Assembly: GCA_027532905.1 (NCBI GenBank)
Contig: JAPZUA010000002.1
Span: 434,001-498,000, forward strand
Direction: 5' to 3'
DNA length: 64,000 nt
Source: Magnetospirillum sp.
Lineage (GTDB): Bacteria > Pseudomonadota > Alphaproteobacteria > CACIAM-22H2
The stretch's first letter is position 1, and every line of letters starts with the position of its first letter. A model generated the notes under the pieces. It saw only the letters and a list, made by a program, of their open reading frames with translations. It ran no database searches and was not told the DNA's origin. The position numbers were made by a program, and so were the translations under genes. Positions 24,909 to 33,255 of the stretch are shown one piece after another.

Positions 24909-25991
24909 ATGACGCTGCGCCGCTTGGCCGACGAACTCGGCCTTTCTCCCACCACTGTTTCGCGCGCATTGGCCGGCTACGACGATGTGGCGGCGGCGAC
25001 ACGTGCCAAAGTCGTGCGGGCTGCCAAGCGACTCGGCTATGTGCCCAATGCCGCCGCCGTCGGTTTCCGCACTGGGCGCAGCCGGGCGGTCGGCGTGGTT
25101 TTGCCCGCCCAGCCCGGCCATTTCGACGATCCATTCTTTCTGCAAGTATTGACGGCGATCGGTCGTCGCCTTGCCGAAGCCGATTTCGATCTGCTGGTCG
25201 CCGCCGCCCAGCCCGGCGAGGCCGAGCTCAAAGTTTATCGCAGGCTCGTCGATGCGCGACGCGTGGACGGCATGATCGTTGCGCGTGCCAGACTCGACGA
25301 CGAACGCATCGCGTTTCTGCAGGACCGCGATTTTCCGTTCATCGTGCACGGGCGGACGCGCACGAAGCGGCCCTATGCGTGGCTCGATATCGACGGTCAC
25401 GCGGCTTTTCGCGACGCAACGCTGCGCCTTGCGGCGATGGGCCATCGGCGCATTGCGCTCATCAATGCGCCGGACCACTACACCTTCGCGCACTACCGCG
25501 AAGCGGGCTGGCGTACAGCACATGCGGCACTCGCAATGCCGACGGGGGAGTTCCGTGCGGCCGAAGCCACCGAAGAGAACGGCCATCGCCTTGCGGCCGA
25601 GCTCTTGGCGCTGCGCGTGCCGCCGACCGCGCTACTGTGCGGCACCGATCGTTTGGCCGTCGGCGCGTTGCGCGCGATCGCCCAGGCAGGGCTTGGGGCA
25701 GGTCGCGATGTTTCGGTGATCGGCTACGACGATCTGCCGGTCGCAAGCTACACGCAGCCCGCCTTAACCACCGTTGCGCAACCCTGGACGCAAGCGGGCG
25801 AAAAGCTCGTCGAAATGCTGCTTGCACTTTTTGCGGGCGCCAAACCCGAAATGCTCTGTGAATTGTGGCAAGGCAAGCTCGTCGTGCGCGGGTCCGATGG
25901 ACCGGCACCAGGCCACGATACGGAAAAAGACGTCAAAACGACGCACGTAAAAAAGGGAGAGAAACCAAATGCGCAAACAACTCATCGCTAG
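24909..25991 (+). CDS. LacI-family transcriptional regulator
   Basis: A 360-residue repressor-type regulator. The N-terminal helix-turn-helix (LRRLADELGLSPTTVSRAL, about residues 3-21) and hinge helix are followed by a periplasmic-binding-like sensor domain with the VIGYDDLPVASYTQPALTTV signature near the C-terminal end. GAGGGGGAG precedes the ATG. The protein runs about 30 residues beyond the usual end of the family in a lysine-rich tail, and the gene overlaps the next one by 23 bases in another frame, so the downstream ribosome site lies inside it. It should control the sugar ABC/GH63 operon that follows. Confidence 0.9.
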   Translation: MTLRRLADELGLSPTTVSRALAGYDDVAAATRAKVVRAAKRLGYVPNAAAVGFRTGRSRAVGVVLPAQPGHFDDPFFLQVLTAIGRRLAEADFDLLVAAAQPGEAELKVYRRLVDARRVDGMIVARARLDDERIAFLQDRDFPFIVHGRTRTKRPYAWLDIDGHAAFRDATLRLAAMGHRRIALINAPDHYTFAHYREAGWRTAHAALAMPTGEFRAAEATEENGHRLAAELLALRVPPTALLCGTDRLAVGALRAIAQAGLGAGRDVSVIGYDDLPVASYTQPALTTVAQPWTQAGEKLVEMLLALFAGAKPEMLCELWQGKLVVRGSDGPAPGHDTEKDVKTTHVKKGEKPNAQTTHR

Positions 25992-27249
25992 TGCGGCGAT
26001 TCTGCTGGGGCTCGGCTTCCTGCCGCAAGCCCAGGCTCAGGAAACCGTCTTTATGTCGACGCAGCTGCGGCCAATCGAGGAAGCGCAGAAAGTGCGCGAC
26101 GTGATCCTCAAGGGTTTTGCCGGGCAGGCGGTCTATGTGACCGAGCAGCCGCAGCAGCTTAATGTGCGCATGCGCGCCGAAGCGGCCGCCGGTCGTCGTA
26201 CGGTCAGCGTGATTGGCGCCCTTCACGGCGAATTGCAGCCGTTGCAGCCGATGGGTGCTCTCGACGACATCTCGGACGTCGCCGCAAAGCTCGCCGATCG
26301 AGGTATTCCCGCCAATCTGATGTCGCTCGGCAAGCTTGGCGGCAGCACGCAGGCCTATATTCCGTGGATGCAGGCGACTTACATCATGGTCGCCAACCGC
26401 CAAGCGTTGCCGTTCCTGCCGGCAGGTGCCGACATCAACGCGCTCAGCTACGACCAGCTCAAGGAATGGGCGAAGAACGTGCGCGAGCGCACCGGCCAAC
26501 GCCGCCTCGGCTTCCCGGCTGGGCCGACGGGGCTGATGCCGCGCTTCTTCCAGGGCTATCTCTATCCGTCCTACACCGGCAGCGCCGTCTCTGCTTTCCG
26601 CTCGGCCGAAGCCGAAGCGATGTGGACGAATTTCAAGGACCTCTGGCAGTACGTGCAGCCCAACTCGACCAGCTACAATTTCATGCAAGAGCCGTTGCTG
26701 GCCGACGAAGTATGGATTGCGTTCGACCATGTGGCGCGCGTGCTTGATGCATTGCGCCAGCGGCCCAACGATTTCGTCACGTTCCCGGCACCCGCCGGCC
26801 CGAAAGGCCGCGGCTACATGCCCGTCGTTGCGGGCCTGTCGATCGCCAAGGACGCGCCGAACCGGGCAGGGGCTGTGGCGCTGATCGACCATCTGAGCAC
26901 GGCGCGCACGCAGCTTGTGACCGCGGCCGAAGTCGGCTTTTTCCCGGTCGTCAAAGCCGATCTGCCGGCCGATCTTGCCCCCGGCGTGCGACTTGCCGCC
27001 AACGCGATCGCGCTCACGCAGAATGCGCGCGACGCCCTCGTGAGCCTCCTGCCGATCGGGCTCGGCGACAAGGGTGGGGAGTTCAACAAGGTCTATATCG
27101 ACACGTTCACGCGTATCGTGCTGCGCAACGAGCCGGCGCGCGCCGTGCTCGACCGCGAGGCCGAGAATCTGCGCGCGATCATGAATGCGACGGCTGCACC
27201 GTGCTGGGCCCCGGATCCGGTCAGCACGGGCGCTTGCCCGGTCAACTGA
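25969..27249 (+). CDS. Sugar ABC transporter substrate-binding protein
   Basis: A 426-residue extracellular solute-binding protein of the family 1 (sugar) type, with a Sec signal peptide ending AQA near residue 24. The hinge and ligand-cleft pattern is seen in the SLGKLGGSTQAYIPWMQATYIMVANRQ region, FPAGPTGLMPRFFQGYLYP, and a C-terminal helix rich in alanine. The ATG at 25969 has AAGGGAGAG upstream and lies inside the end of the lacI-type gene. The C-terminus has two cysteines (PCW and GACP) that may form a disulfide. Permeases and ATPase follow, so this starts a complete importer. Confidence 0.87.
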   Translation: MRKQLIASAAILLGLGFLPQAQAQETVFMSTQLRPIEEAQKVRDVILKGFAGQAVYVTEQPQQLNVRMRAEAAAGRRTVSVIGALHGELQPLQPMGALDDISDVAAKLADRGIPANLMSLGKLGGSTQAYIPWMQATYIMVANRQALPFLPAGADINALSYDQLKEWAKNVRERTGQRRLGFPAGPTGLMPRFFQGYLYPSYTGSAVSAFRSAEAEAMWTNFKDLWQYVQPNSTSYNFMQEPLLADEVWIAFDHVARVLDALRQRPNDFVTFPAPAGPKGRGYMPVVAGLSIAKDAPNRAGAVALIDHLSTARTQLVTAAEVGFFPVVKADLPADLAPGVRLAANAIALTQNARDALVSLLPIGLGDKGGEFNKVYIDTFTRIVLRNEPARAVLDREAENLRAIMNATAAPCWAPDPVSTGACPVN

Positions 27250-27312
27250 GCGAAAGAGGTGCAGGCGGAGCCGCTTCCCGGTTCTGCCTGTACCCCGACC
27301 GCCTGAACGCAA

Positions 27313-28164
27313 ATGCAAGCGCGCCCCGCTTATCTGCCCTACCTGCTGTTGGCACCGTCGGTGTTGTTCCTGGCGGCGTTCTTTCTCTATCCGCTTGCCG
27401 AAACGATCCTGCTGTCGCTGCGCACGGCCGAAGGATTCTCGCTCGACAATTATCGCCGCATGGCGGGCGACCTCAATTTCGCCTCGGCCCTGGGCAATAC
27501 GTTCCTGCTCGTGGGCGTGGTAGTGCCGCTGCAGATAGCGCTGGCGCTCGGCCTTGCCCAGATGCTCACGAAGATTTCGCGCGGACGCGAAATGGTGCTG
27601 TGGGTCTGGACGATCCCGATGGGCGTGTCGGATCTTGCCGCAGGGCTCGTCTGGCTCGCCCTGTTGACCGACCGCGGCTACGTGAACAGCGCCCTCTTCG
27701 CCCTCGGCCTAATCGACGGGCCAACCGGCTGGCTCTCCTACGAAACGCCGATTACGCTGTTCGTCGCGATCGTGCTGGCCGAGGTGTGGCGCGCGACCGC
27801 GATTGTTCTCGTGATCCTCGTTGCAGGCTTCGGCCTCATTCCGAAAGAATACGGCGAGGCTGCCGAGATATTCGGCGCCACGCCTTGGCAGCGCTTCACG
27901 CGCGTGACCTTACCTCTGCTCAAGCCGAGCCTGCAGACGGCGCTTATTCTACGCACCGTGCTAGCGTTCGAGGTCTTCGCGGTCGTTTTTGCGTTGGGCG
28001 GTCGGAATTTTCCGGTGCTCGTCAGCGAAGCCTATGTCTGGCAGTTCGAAAACCAAAGCTACGCCGTCGCCGCTGCCTATGCGGTCGTCGTAATGGCGAT
28101 CTCGCTTGCGGCGACGGCGCTCTACCTGCGCGTGCTGCGGACCAAGCCGGAGGCGCGGCTGTGA
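27313..28164 (+). CDS. Sugar ABC transporter permease (MalF/UgpA type)
   Basis: A 283-residue inner-membrane protein with six hydrophobic segments. The ATPase-docking EAA motif is EYGEAAEIFGATPWQRFTRV, followed by TLPLLKPSL. The gene starts 63 bases after the binding-protein stop and its last base is shared with the ATG of the second permease. An open frame that crosses this gene in another register is a shadow. Confidence 0.9.
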   Translation: MQARPAYLPYLLLAPSVLFLAAFFLYPLAETILLSLRTAEGFSLDNYRRMAGDLNFASALGNTFLLVGVVVPLQIALALGLAQMLTKISRGREMVLWVWTIPMGVSDLAAGLVWLALLTDRGYVNSALFALGLIDGPTGWLSYETPITLFVAIVLAEVWRATAIVLVILVAGFGLIPKEYGEAAEIFGATPWQRFTRVTLPLLKPSLQTALILRTVLAFEVFAVVFALGGRNFPVLVSEAYVWQFENQSYAVAAAYAVVVMAISLAATALYLRVLRTKPEARL

Positions 28165-28967
28165 TGCGCCCGCGCAGTCTCCTGTTTTGGGCTGGTGTCG
28201 CGACGATGTGCGCCTGGGTGCTCGTGCCGATCTGGCTCATCGCAGCCGGTGCGATTGGTGGACGCCAAGGCGTGTTTCTGTGGCCCAAATCTATGCTGCC
28301 CCCTGAGTTTACCTTTTCGGCGCTCGCGCTGTTCTTGCGCATCGAAGGGGTAGGCAAGGCGCTGTGGAACAGCATGACGGCCGCCGCGATGACGATGGTG
28401 TTTGCGACATTGCTGGGCACGCCCGCCGGCTATGCGCTCGCACGCTTCTCGTTCCGCGGCCAGAACGCTTATCGGTTGCTGATTCTGCTTACACGCGCTT
28501 TTCCGATCGCGATCCTCGCATTGCCTTTGACGGTCGCGTTCATCCGCTGGGGACTCTACGACACGACGCTCGGCGTGGCGCTCGTCCATACGGCGCTCGC
28601 TCTGCCGTTCGCGGCCCTCGTCACGTCGAGCCTGTTCGTCGGCATTCCGCGCGAACTCGAAGAGGCGGCTTGGATTTTCGGCTGCACAAGGCTGCAGGCC
28701 TTCGTCAAAGTCGTTCTGCCGCTGGCCTTGCCCGGCATTGCGGCAACCGGCCTGTTCGCCTTCGTGATCTCGTGGAACGAGGTGTTTGCCGCCTCCGTGC
28801 TCACGGTACGCGAGCGCACACTGACCGCGTATCTGCTGACCGTGCTCTCGGAATCGCCGCTGCATTTCCGTTTCGCCGGCGGGCTCGTGCTTATCCTCCC
28901 GTCGGTCGTCTTCATCTTTGCCGTGCGTCGCTATCTGTTTGCGATGTGGGGCATTGCCAACCGCTGA
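28164..28967 (+). CDS. Sugar ABC transporter permease (MalG/UgpE type)
   Basis: A 267-residue membrane protein with six hydrophobic segments and the EAA loop ELEEAAWIFGCTRLQAFVKV. The ATG at 28164 overlaps the preceding stop by one base (TGATG). The frame is open far upstream, but that part is a shadow of the first permease gene. It forms the heterodimeric membrane channel together with that permease. Confidence 0.9.
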   Translation: MRPRSLLFWAGVATMCAWVLVPIWLIAAGAIGGRQGVFLWPKSMLPPEFTFSALALFLRIEGVGKALWNSMTAAAMTMVFATLLGTPAGYALARFSFRGQNAYRLLILLTRAFPIAILALPLTVAFIRWGLYDTTLGVALVHTALALPFAALVTSSLFVGIPRELEEAAWIFGCTRLQAFVKVVLPLALPGIAATGLFAFVISWNEVFAASVLTVRERTLTAYLLTVLSESPLHFRFAGGLVLILPSVVFIFAVRRYLFAMWGIANR

Positions 28968-28975
28968 GGAAGCCA

Positions 28976-30028
28976 ATGGCCGGAATCTCGATCGAGAGCG
29001 TGCGCAAGAGTTTCGGGAGCATGACGGCGCTCAAGGAGCTTTCGCTCAATATCGAGGACGGCGAGTTCGTCGCGTTGCTGGGCCCGTCGGGCTGCGGCAA
29101 GACGACGCTGCTGCGCATCGTGGCCGGGCTCGAGACGCGCAGCGCTGGCCGTATCCTCGTCGGCGGACGCGACGTGAGCGACCTGCCGCCGCGGGAGCGC
29201 AAGCTTGCGATGGTGTTCCAGAACTATGCTGTGTTCCCGCACATGACGGTGTACGAAAACATCGCTTTCGGCTTGCGCATGGCCAAGGCCGATCGCACCA
29301 AGGTCGACCGACAGGTCCAGCGCGCGGCGGGCCTCATGCATATCGAGCATCTGCTGGCCCGCCATCCGGGGCAGCTTTCTGGCGGCCAGCGCCAGCGCGT
29401 GGCTGTCGCGCGTGCGCTTGCGGTCGAGCCGAGCGTGCTGCTGATGGACGAACCTTTGTCCAATCTCGATGCGTTGCTGCGCATGGAGATGCGCGCCGAG
29501 CTCAAAGCCGTGCTGCGCGAGGCGGGCACGACGACGCTGTACGTCACGCACGATCAGACCGAAGCGATGGGGCTTGCCGACCGCATTGCGGTTATGCGTG
29601 ACGGCCGGATCGAGCAGCTCGCTCCGCCGATGGCGGTCTATCGCACGCCTGCGACGGTTTTCGTCGGTTCGTTCGTCGGTGCACCGCCGATGAATTTTCT
29701 GCGCTGCCAGGCCATCGACGGCACAGTCGCGATCGGTGCGTTGAAGCTCGCCTGTCCGCGCACCAGCGGCGAGATTGTCATGGGCGTGCGCGCCGAGGAT
29801 TTGTTGCCGGCGACGGCCGACACGGGGCTGCCTTTCGAGGTGCGCGTGGTCGAACCGCTGGGCGCCCATGCGCTGCTGACCGGGAATGCGCACGGCCAGC
29901 AGGTCCGCGTCGTTTATGCGGGCGAACGCGATGTTGCGGCCGGCGAAACGCTTCATCTTGCCCCCATCGCGGGGCGCATTTGCTGGATGGATGCGGCCGA
30001 CGGCCGCGCAATAGAAGGACGTACATGA
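28976..30028 (+). CDS. Sugar ABC transporter ATP-binding protein (MalK/UgpC type)
   Basis: A 350-residue ATPase. Walker A GPSGCGKT is at 36-43, Q-loop Gln82, signature LSGGQ at 134-138, Walker B Asp-Glu at 158-159 and switch His192. The C-terminal 110 residues form the MalK regulatory (TOBE) domain. The start is eight bases after the permease stop with GAGGAAG upstream, and the gene overlaps the hydrolase gene by ATGA. It energises the importer encoded just upstream. Confidence 0.92.
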   Translation: MAGISIESVRKSFGSMTALKELSLNIEDGEFVALLGPSGCGKTTLLRIVAGLETRSAGRILVGGRDVSDLPPRERKLAMVFQNYAVFPHMTVYENIAFGLRMAKADRTKVDRQVQRAAGLMHIEHLLARHPGQLSGGQRQRVAVARALAVEPSVLLMDEPLSNLDALLRMEMRAELKAVLREAGTTTLYVTHDQTEAMGLADRIAVMRDGRIEQLAPPMAVYRTPATVFVGSFVGAPPMNFLRCQAIDGTVAIGALKLACPRTSGEIVMGVRAEDLLPATADTGLPFEVRVVEPLGAHALLTGNAHGQQVRVVYAGERDVAAGETLHLAPIAGRICWMDAADGRAIEGRT

Positions 30029-31290
30029 ACGCGTATATCGAAAAGGCGCAGGGTATTCTGCGCGCAAACGACAAGGGCGGCTACACCGTGCCGACGGCTC
30101 GGCTCTATCCGTTCCAGTGGAATTGGGACTCGGCCTTCGTTGCAATGGGCTGGCAGACATTCGACGAGGCTGCCGCATGGCGCGAAGTCGAGAGCCTGCT
30201 CAAGGGCCAATGGGACGACGGCATGGTGCCGCATATCGTGTTCCACACCGCGAGCGACCAGTATTTTCCGGGGCCCGACGTGTGGGGCACGCACCATGCG
30301 CCGTCCACATCCGGCATCACACAGCCGCCGGTGCTCGCCTCTGCCGTTGCACGGCTCGTCGCCAACGCGCGCGACAAAGGCCTTGCCGAGGCGAAAGGAG
30401 CGGCGATCTATCGGCAGCTTTTGGCCAACCATCGCTGGTGGTCGCGGGCGCGCGATCCGCTGCAGACGGGCCTCGTGGCTGTGCTGCATCCGTGGGAAAC
30501 AGGGATGGACAACAGCCCAGCTTGGGATACAGCGTTTGCGCGCGTACCTACAAACACCACGACGGTCGTCAAGCGACGCGACACGAGCCACGTCGATGCC
30601 GGACATCGCCCGCACAACATCGACTACCAGCGGTTCATCCATCTGGTCGATTGCTATCGCGATGCGGGCTGGGATCCGGCGCGGATGTGGCAGGTCGCGC
30701 CTTTCAAAGTTGCCGATGTTTCGATCAACGCCATTCTGGTGCGCGCGGAAGTTGATCTGCTGGGGCTCGCCGCGCGCTTCGGCACGGCCGCCGAGCAGGC
30801 CGAGATCGCGAAGCGAGCTACGCGCATGAAGCAGGCACTCGCGACGCTATGGCAGCCAAAGCTCGGCCTATTCGGCTCGCGCGATCTGATCGCCGATGCG
30901 CCGATCGAGGTTGCGACCTCGGCAGGCTTCTTGCCGCTATATGCCGATGCAGCGAATGCCGCACAGGCTGCACAGATGGGGGCTACGCTCGACCGTTGGC
31001 GTTCTCAAGTGGACGTCCTCGTTCCCTCGACGCCACCCGAATCCCCGGCTTTCGAAGCGCTACGCTATTGGCGCGGACCGGTCTGGGCCGTTGTCAATTG
31101 GATGATCGCCGACGGTTTTGCGCGCGCGGGCGACGCGGTGCACGCACAGCAGATTTCGGCGTCGACGCGGAGCGCCATTGAACGGGCGGGCTTCGGCGAG
31201 AATTTCAATCCGCTCAGCGGTGCGGCCGGCGGCGGCGGCACCTTTTCGTGGACGGCAGCGATCTATCTGCTGCTCGCGGAGAAGGGCTGA
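30025..31290 (+). CDS. GH63/MGH1-type glycoside hydrolase (glucosyl- or mannosyl-glycerate hydrolase-like)
   Basis: A 421-residue (alpha/alpha)6-barrel hydrolase without a signal peptide, so cytoplasmic. Family landmarks are FQWNWDSAF near the N-terminus, WETGMDNSPAWD with the probable acid residue, DYQRFI, a YWRGPVWAVVNW block and GENFNPLSG with the probable catalytic glutamate. These fit the MGH1-type domain of clan GH63 enzymes that hydrolyse mannosylglycerate or glucosylglycerate. It is the last gene of the LacI-ABC operon (ATGA overlap with the ATPase), so it probably cleaves the imported solute. A trehalase-like role on another small glycoside is the main alternative. Confidence 0.82.
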   Translation: MNAYIEKAQGILRANDKGGYTVPTARLYPFQWNWDSAFVAMGWQTFDEAAAWREVESLLKGQWDDGMVPHIVFHTASDQYFPGPDVWGTHHAPSTSGITQPPVLASAVARLVANARDKGLAEAKGAAIYRQLLANHRWWSRARDPLQTGLVAVLHPWETGMDNSPAWDTAFARVPTNTTTVVKRRDTSHVDAGHRPHNIDYQRFIHLVDCYRDAGWDPARMWQVAPFKVADVSINAILVRAEVDLLGLAARFGTAAEQAEIAKRATRMKQALATLWQPKLGLFGSRDLIADAPIEVATSAGFLPLYADAANAAQAAQMGATLDRWRSQVDVLVPSTPPESPAFEALRYWRGPVWAVVNWMIADGFARAGDAVHAQQISASTRSAIERAGFGENFNPLSGAAGGGGTFSWTAAIYLLLAEKG

Positions 31291-31392
31291 TGGTATCGGC
31301 AACCATCTGTCGCTGCGGACGGGCGCTCCTCAGGCCACGTTGTCTCAAGATAAAACAAACATAGCAGGATGTCGCATTCGACGTGCCCTTAG

Positions 31393-31530
31393 TGCCCTTG
31401 GTTTCCGCTCAGTTTCCTTTGACGCGTCAAACACCGGAAACTGGTATTCAAAACGTTCGAATTTCGGCCAAATGGGGAACTGGAATGCGAGGCATCGCCA
31501 AGCGGGGTTCGATCCCACCGCTTCGTTCCG
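31393..31530 (+). repeat. tRNA-3'-end-like repeat, copy 3
   Basis: Starts TGCCCTTGGTTTCCGCTCAG, like copy 2, then has a strong stem-loop: CAGTTTCC pairs with GGAAACTG around a perfect TTTGACGCGTCAAA palindrome. It continues through AATGGGGAACTGGAATGCGA and the T-arm-like GGGGTTCGATCCC, then CACCGCTTCG. No terminator follows. It fills most of the 382-base gap after the GH63 gene; nothing else in that gap looks like a gene. Confidence 0.62.
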
Positions 31531-31672
31531 GCGATGTCGAGCCGAAATCTCGGCAAGGATGCACGCGCTGCGGCGGCTCGCTTTCCGAACGCCCTCGGCT
31601 GTTGCGGCGATCAATTGCGAAATCAGATCGCGGTAGCGGAATAGGATCTCAGGCATTTGGTGTCACAATCGT

Positions 31673-32332
31673 ATGGCGGTCGCAAATTTTTTGGGCCATG
31701 CTTTTGCAATGCGCGACAATTTCGACGTCACGGCCCGCTCGCAGCTGTTTGATCCCGCATCGCAGTATGTGGGGCCTTCGCGGCTCGACGAATTCACGTT
31801 AGCCGATTGGAATCTTCTGGCAGCGCAACGCCCGCCCTACCAGGCAGCGCTGCAGGCGAGCCAAGCGCTTCGATTGCTGGCGGCGTCCAAAGACGATCCA
31901 AGCTTCGGCTACCACGTCAACAATTATCGGCATTGCGTGCAGGCGGCGACCTTGGCGCTGGCCGACGGGCGCGATGACGACTATGTCGCGGCAGCGTTGC
32001 TGCACGATATAGGCTTCATTGCGTGTCCAACGTCGCACGGTCGATTTGCGGCGCAATTGCTCGCCCCCTATGTCGACGAACGAATGGTCTGGATTGTCGA
32101 GCGCCATGCCGATTTCCAGGCCCATCACTACAACGAGCACCCCAGCGCCGACCGTCGTGCCCGTGAGCGCTGGCGTGGACATCCGCATTTCGAGGCGGCA
32201 GCCGAATTCGTGCATCGCTACGACCAATGCACGGTCGATGCCGAGGCCAAAGAGGAGGCGCTTTCGACTTTCGAGCCGATACTGCAGCGCGTGTTTGCGC
32301 GCCCACCGCGCGCCCTGCCGCCTTTGCCCTAG
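31673..32332 (+). CDS. HD-domain protein with PhnZ/MIOX-like metal ligand set (possible diiron oxygenase)
   Basis: A 219-residue soluble protein. Potential metal ligands are His87 (in NNYRHCVQ), His111-Asp112 (LLHDIGF), His122, His145 (ERHADFQ) and Asp184 (HRYDQC). Six ligands in this order are those of the mixed-valent diiron HD oxygenases (PhnZ, TmpB, myo-inositol oxygenase) rather than of simple HD phosphohydrolases, although some phosphatases also have two metals. The substrate is unknown. The start is uncertain: the ATG at 31673 has no good ribosome site and the ATG at 31709 would begin MRDNFDVTAR, near where I recall relatives starting. It stands alone between repeat copy 3 and an amino-acid ABC gene. 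Confidence 0.72.
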   Translation: MAVANFLGHAFAMRDNFDVTARSQLFDPASQYVGPSRLDEFTLADWNLLAAQRPPYQAALQASQALRLLAASKDDPSFGYHVNNYRHCVQAATLALADGRDDDYVAAALLHDIGFIACPTSHGRFAAQLLAPYVDERMVWIVERHADFQAHHYNEHPSADRRARERWRGHPHFEAAAEFVHRYDQCTVDAEAKEEALSTFEPILQRVFARPPRALPPLP

Positions 32333-32436
32333 ACGCTCGGGCGGTGCCGCCCCGATCCAACGGAATCTTGACGCCATCGACCCACCGTCTAGTGTGACGG
32401 TTCGGATATCCCCTCTACCAGCCAAGGAGCCTTCAG

Positions 32437-33255
32437 ATGAATCGCCGCGATCTTGCCCGCGTGATCGGTACGGGTTTTGTCGGGGGGGCGACGCTCGCCG
32501 CCGCCCAAACCGCCCAAGCCCAAGCGCCTGCCGCCGCCGGGCGTTCGCGCCTCCAGCAGATCCTCGAGCGCGGCACCATGCGCGTCGGCACCACGGGCGA
32601 TTTCAACCCGATGAGCTTCCGCGACACGACGACCAACTCGTATCAGGGCTTCGACGTCGAAGCGATGACCCAGCTCGCCGCCGATTCCGGGGTGCGCGTG
32701 GAATGGGTGCAGACCGAGTGGGCGCAAATCGTGGCGGGGATCGGCGCCAACCGGTTTGACATTTTTTCGGGCGCCTCGGTGACGATGGCGCGCGCCCGCG
32801 GTGCAGCGTTCACGGCACCTTATTTCGAGTTCAGCTCGGTGCCCGTGGCCGCGAAGCCGGCAGCGGCGCGCTTTGCGACGTGGGAAGCGATCAATGCCGA
32901 CGGCGTGCGCGTGGCCGTGTCGATGGGCACCGTGTTCGAAGATCAGGCGAAAGCCCATTTCCCGCGCGCGCGCATTGTCTCGGTGCAGGCGCCTGCGACT
33001 GGCTTCCAGGAAGTGTTGGCTGGGCGCGCGGATCTGACATTGACCAGCAATGTCGAGGCGTCTTCGCTGATCCGCCGTTTCGACGCCTTGACCCTGCTGG
33101 CTGCCAGTGTCCAGCCGCGCAACCGCCGTCCGGCGGCCTTCATGATGGCTCAGGACGATCCCGTGTGGCTGAACTACGTCAATACCTGGGTCGCCCTAAA
33201 GGCGCGCGAAGGTTTCTTCGAAGCGCTCGAGAACAAGTGGCTGCCCAAATCCTGA
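32437..33255 (+). CDS. Amino-acid-type ABC transporter substrate-binding protein
   Basis: A 272-residue family 3 solute-binding protein. The N-terminus MNRRDLARVIG resembles a twin-arginine signal and is followed by a long alanine-rich h/c-region ending near AQA. GTMRVGTTGDFNPMSF, GFDVEAMTQLA and DIFSGASVTMARARG are the ligand-binding motifs of this family; the related cyclohexadienyl-dehydratase subgroup looks similar. AAGGAGCC lies upstream of the ATG. Its permease follows with an overlap, but there is no ATPase gene nearby. An imperfect GGGCGG/CCGCCC hairpin at 32349 lies just before its promoter region. Confidence 0.85.
   Translation: MNRRDLARVIGTGFVGGATLAAAQTAQAQAPAAAGRSRLQQILERGTMRVGTTGDFNPMSFRDTTTNSYQGFDVEAMTQLAADSGVRVEWVQTEWAQIVAGIGANRFDIFSGASVTMARARGAAFTAPYFEFSSVPVAAKPAAARFATWEAINADGVRVAVSMGTVFEDQAKAHFPRARIVSVQAPATGFQEVLAGRADLTLTSNVEASSLIRRFDALTLLAASVQPRNRRPAAFMMAQDDPVWLNYVNTWVALKAREGFFEALENKWLPKS

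Noticed and set aside
31393-31530. CRISPR-like or riboswitch interpretation of the stem-loop repeat copies
   Set aside because: Only three widely separated, degenerate copies with no spacer periodicity; the positions do not lie in 5' leaders in a consistent way, since copy 2 is followed by a convergent gene.
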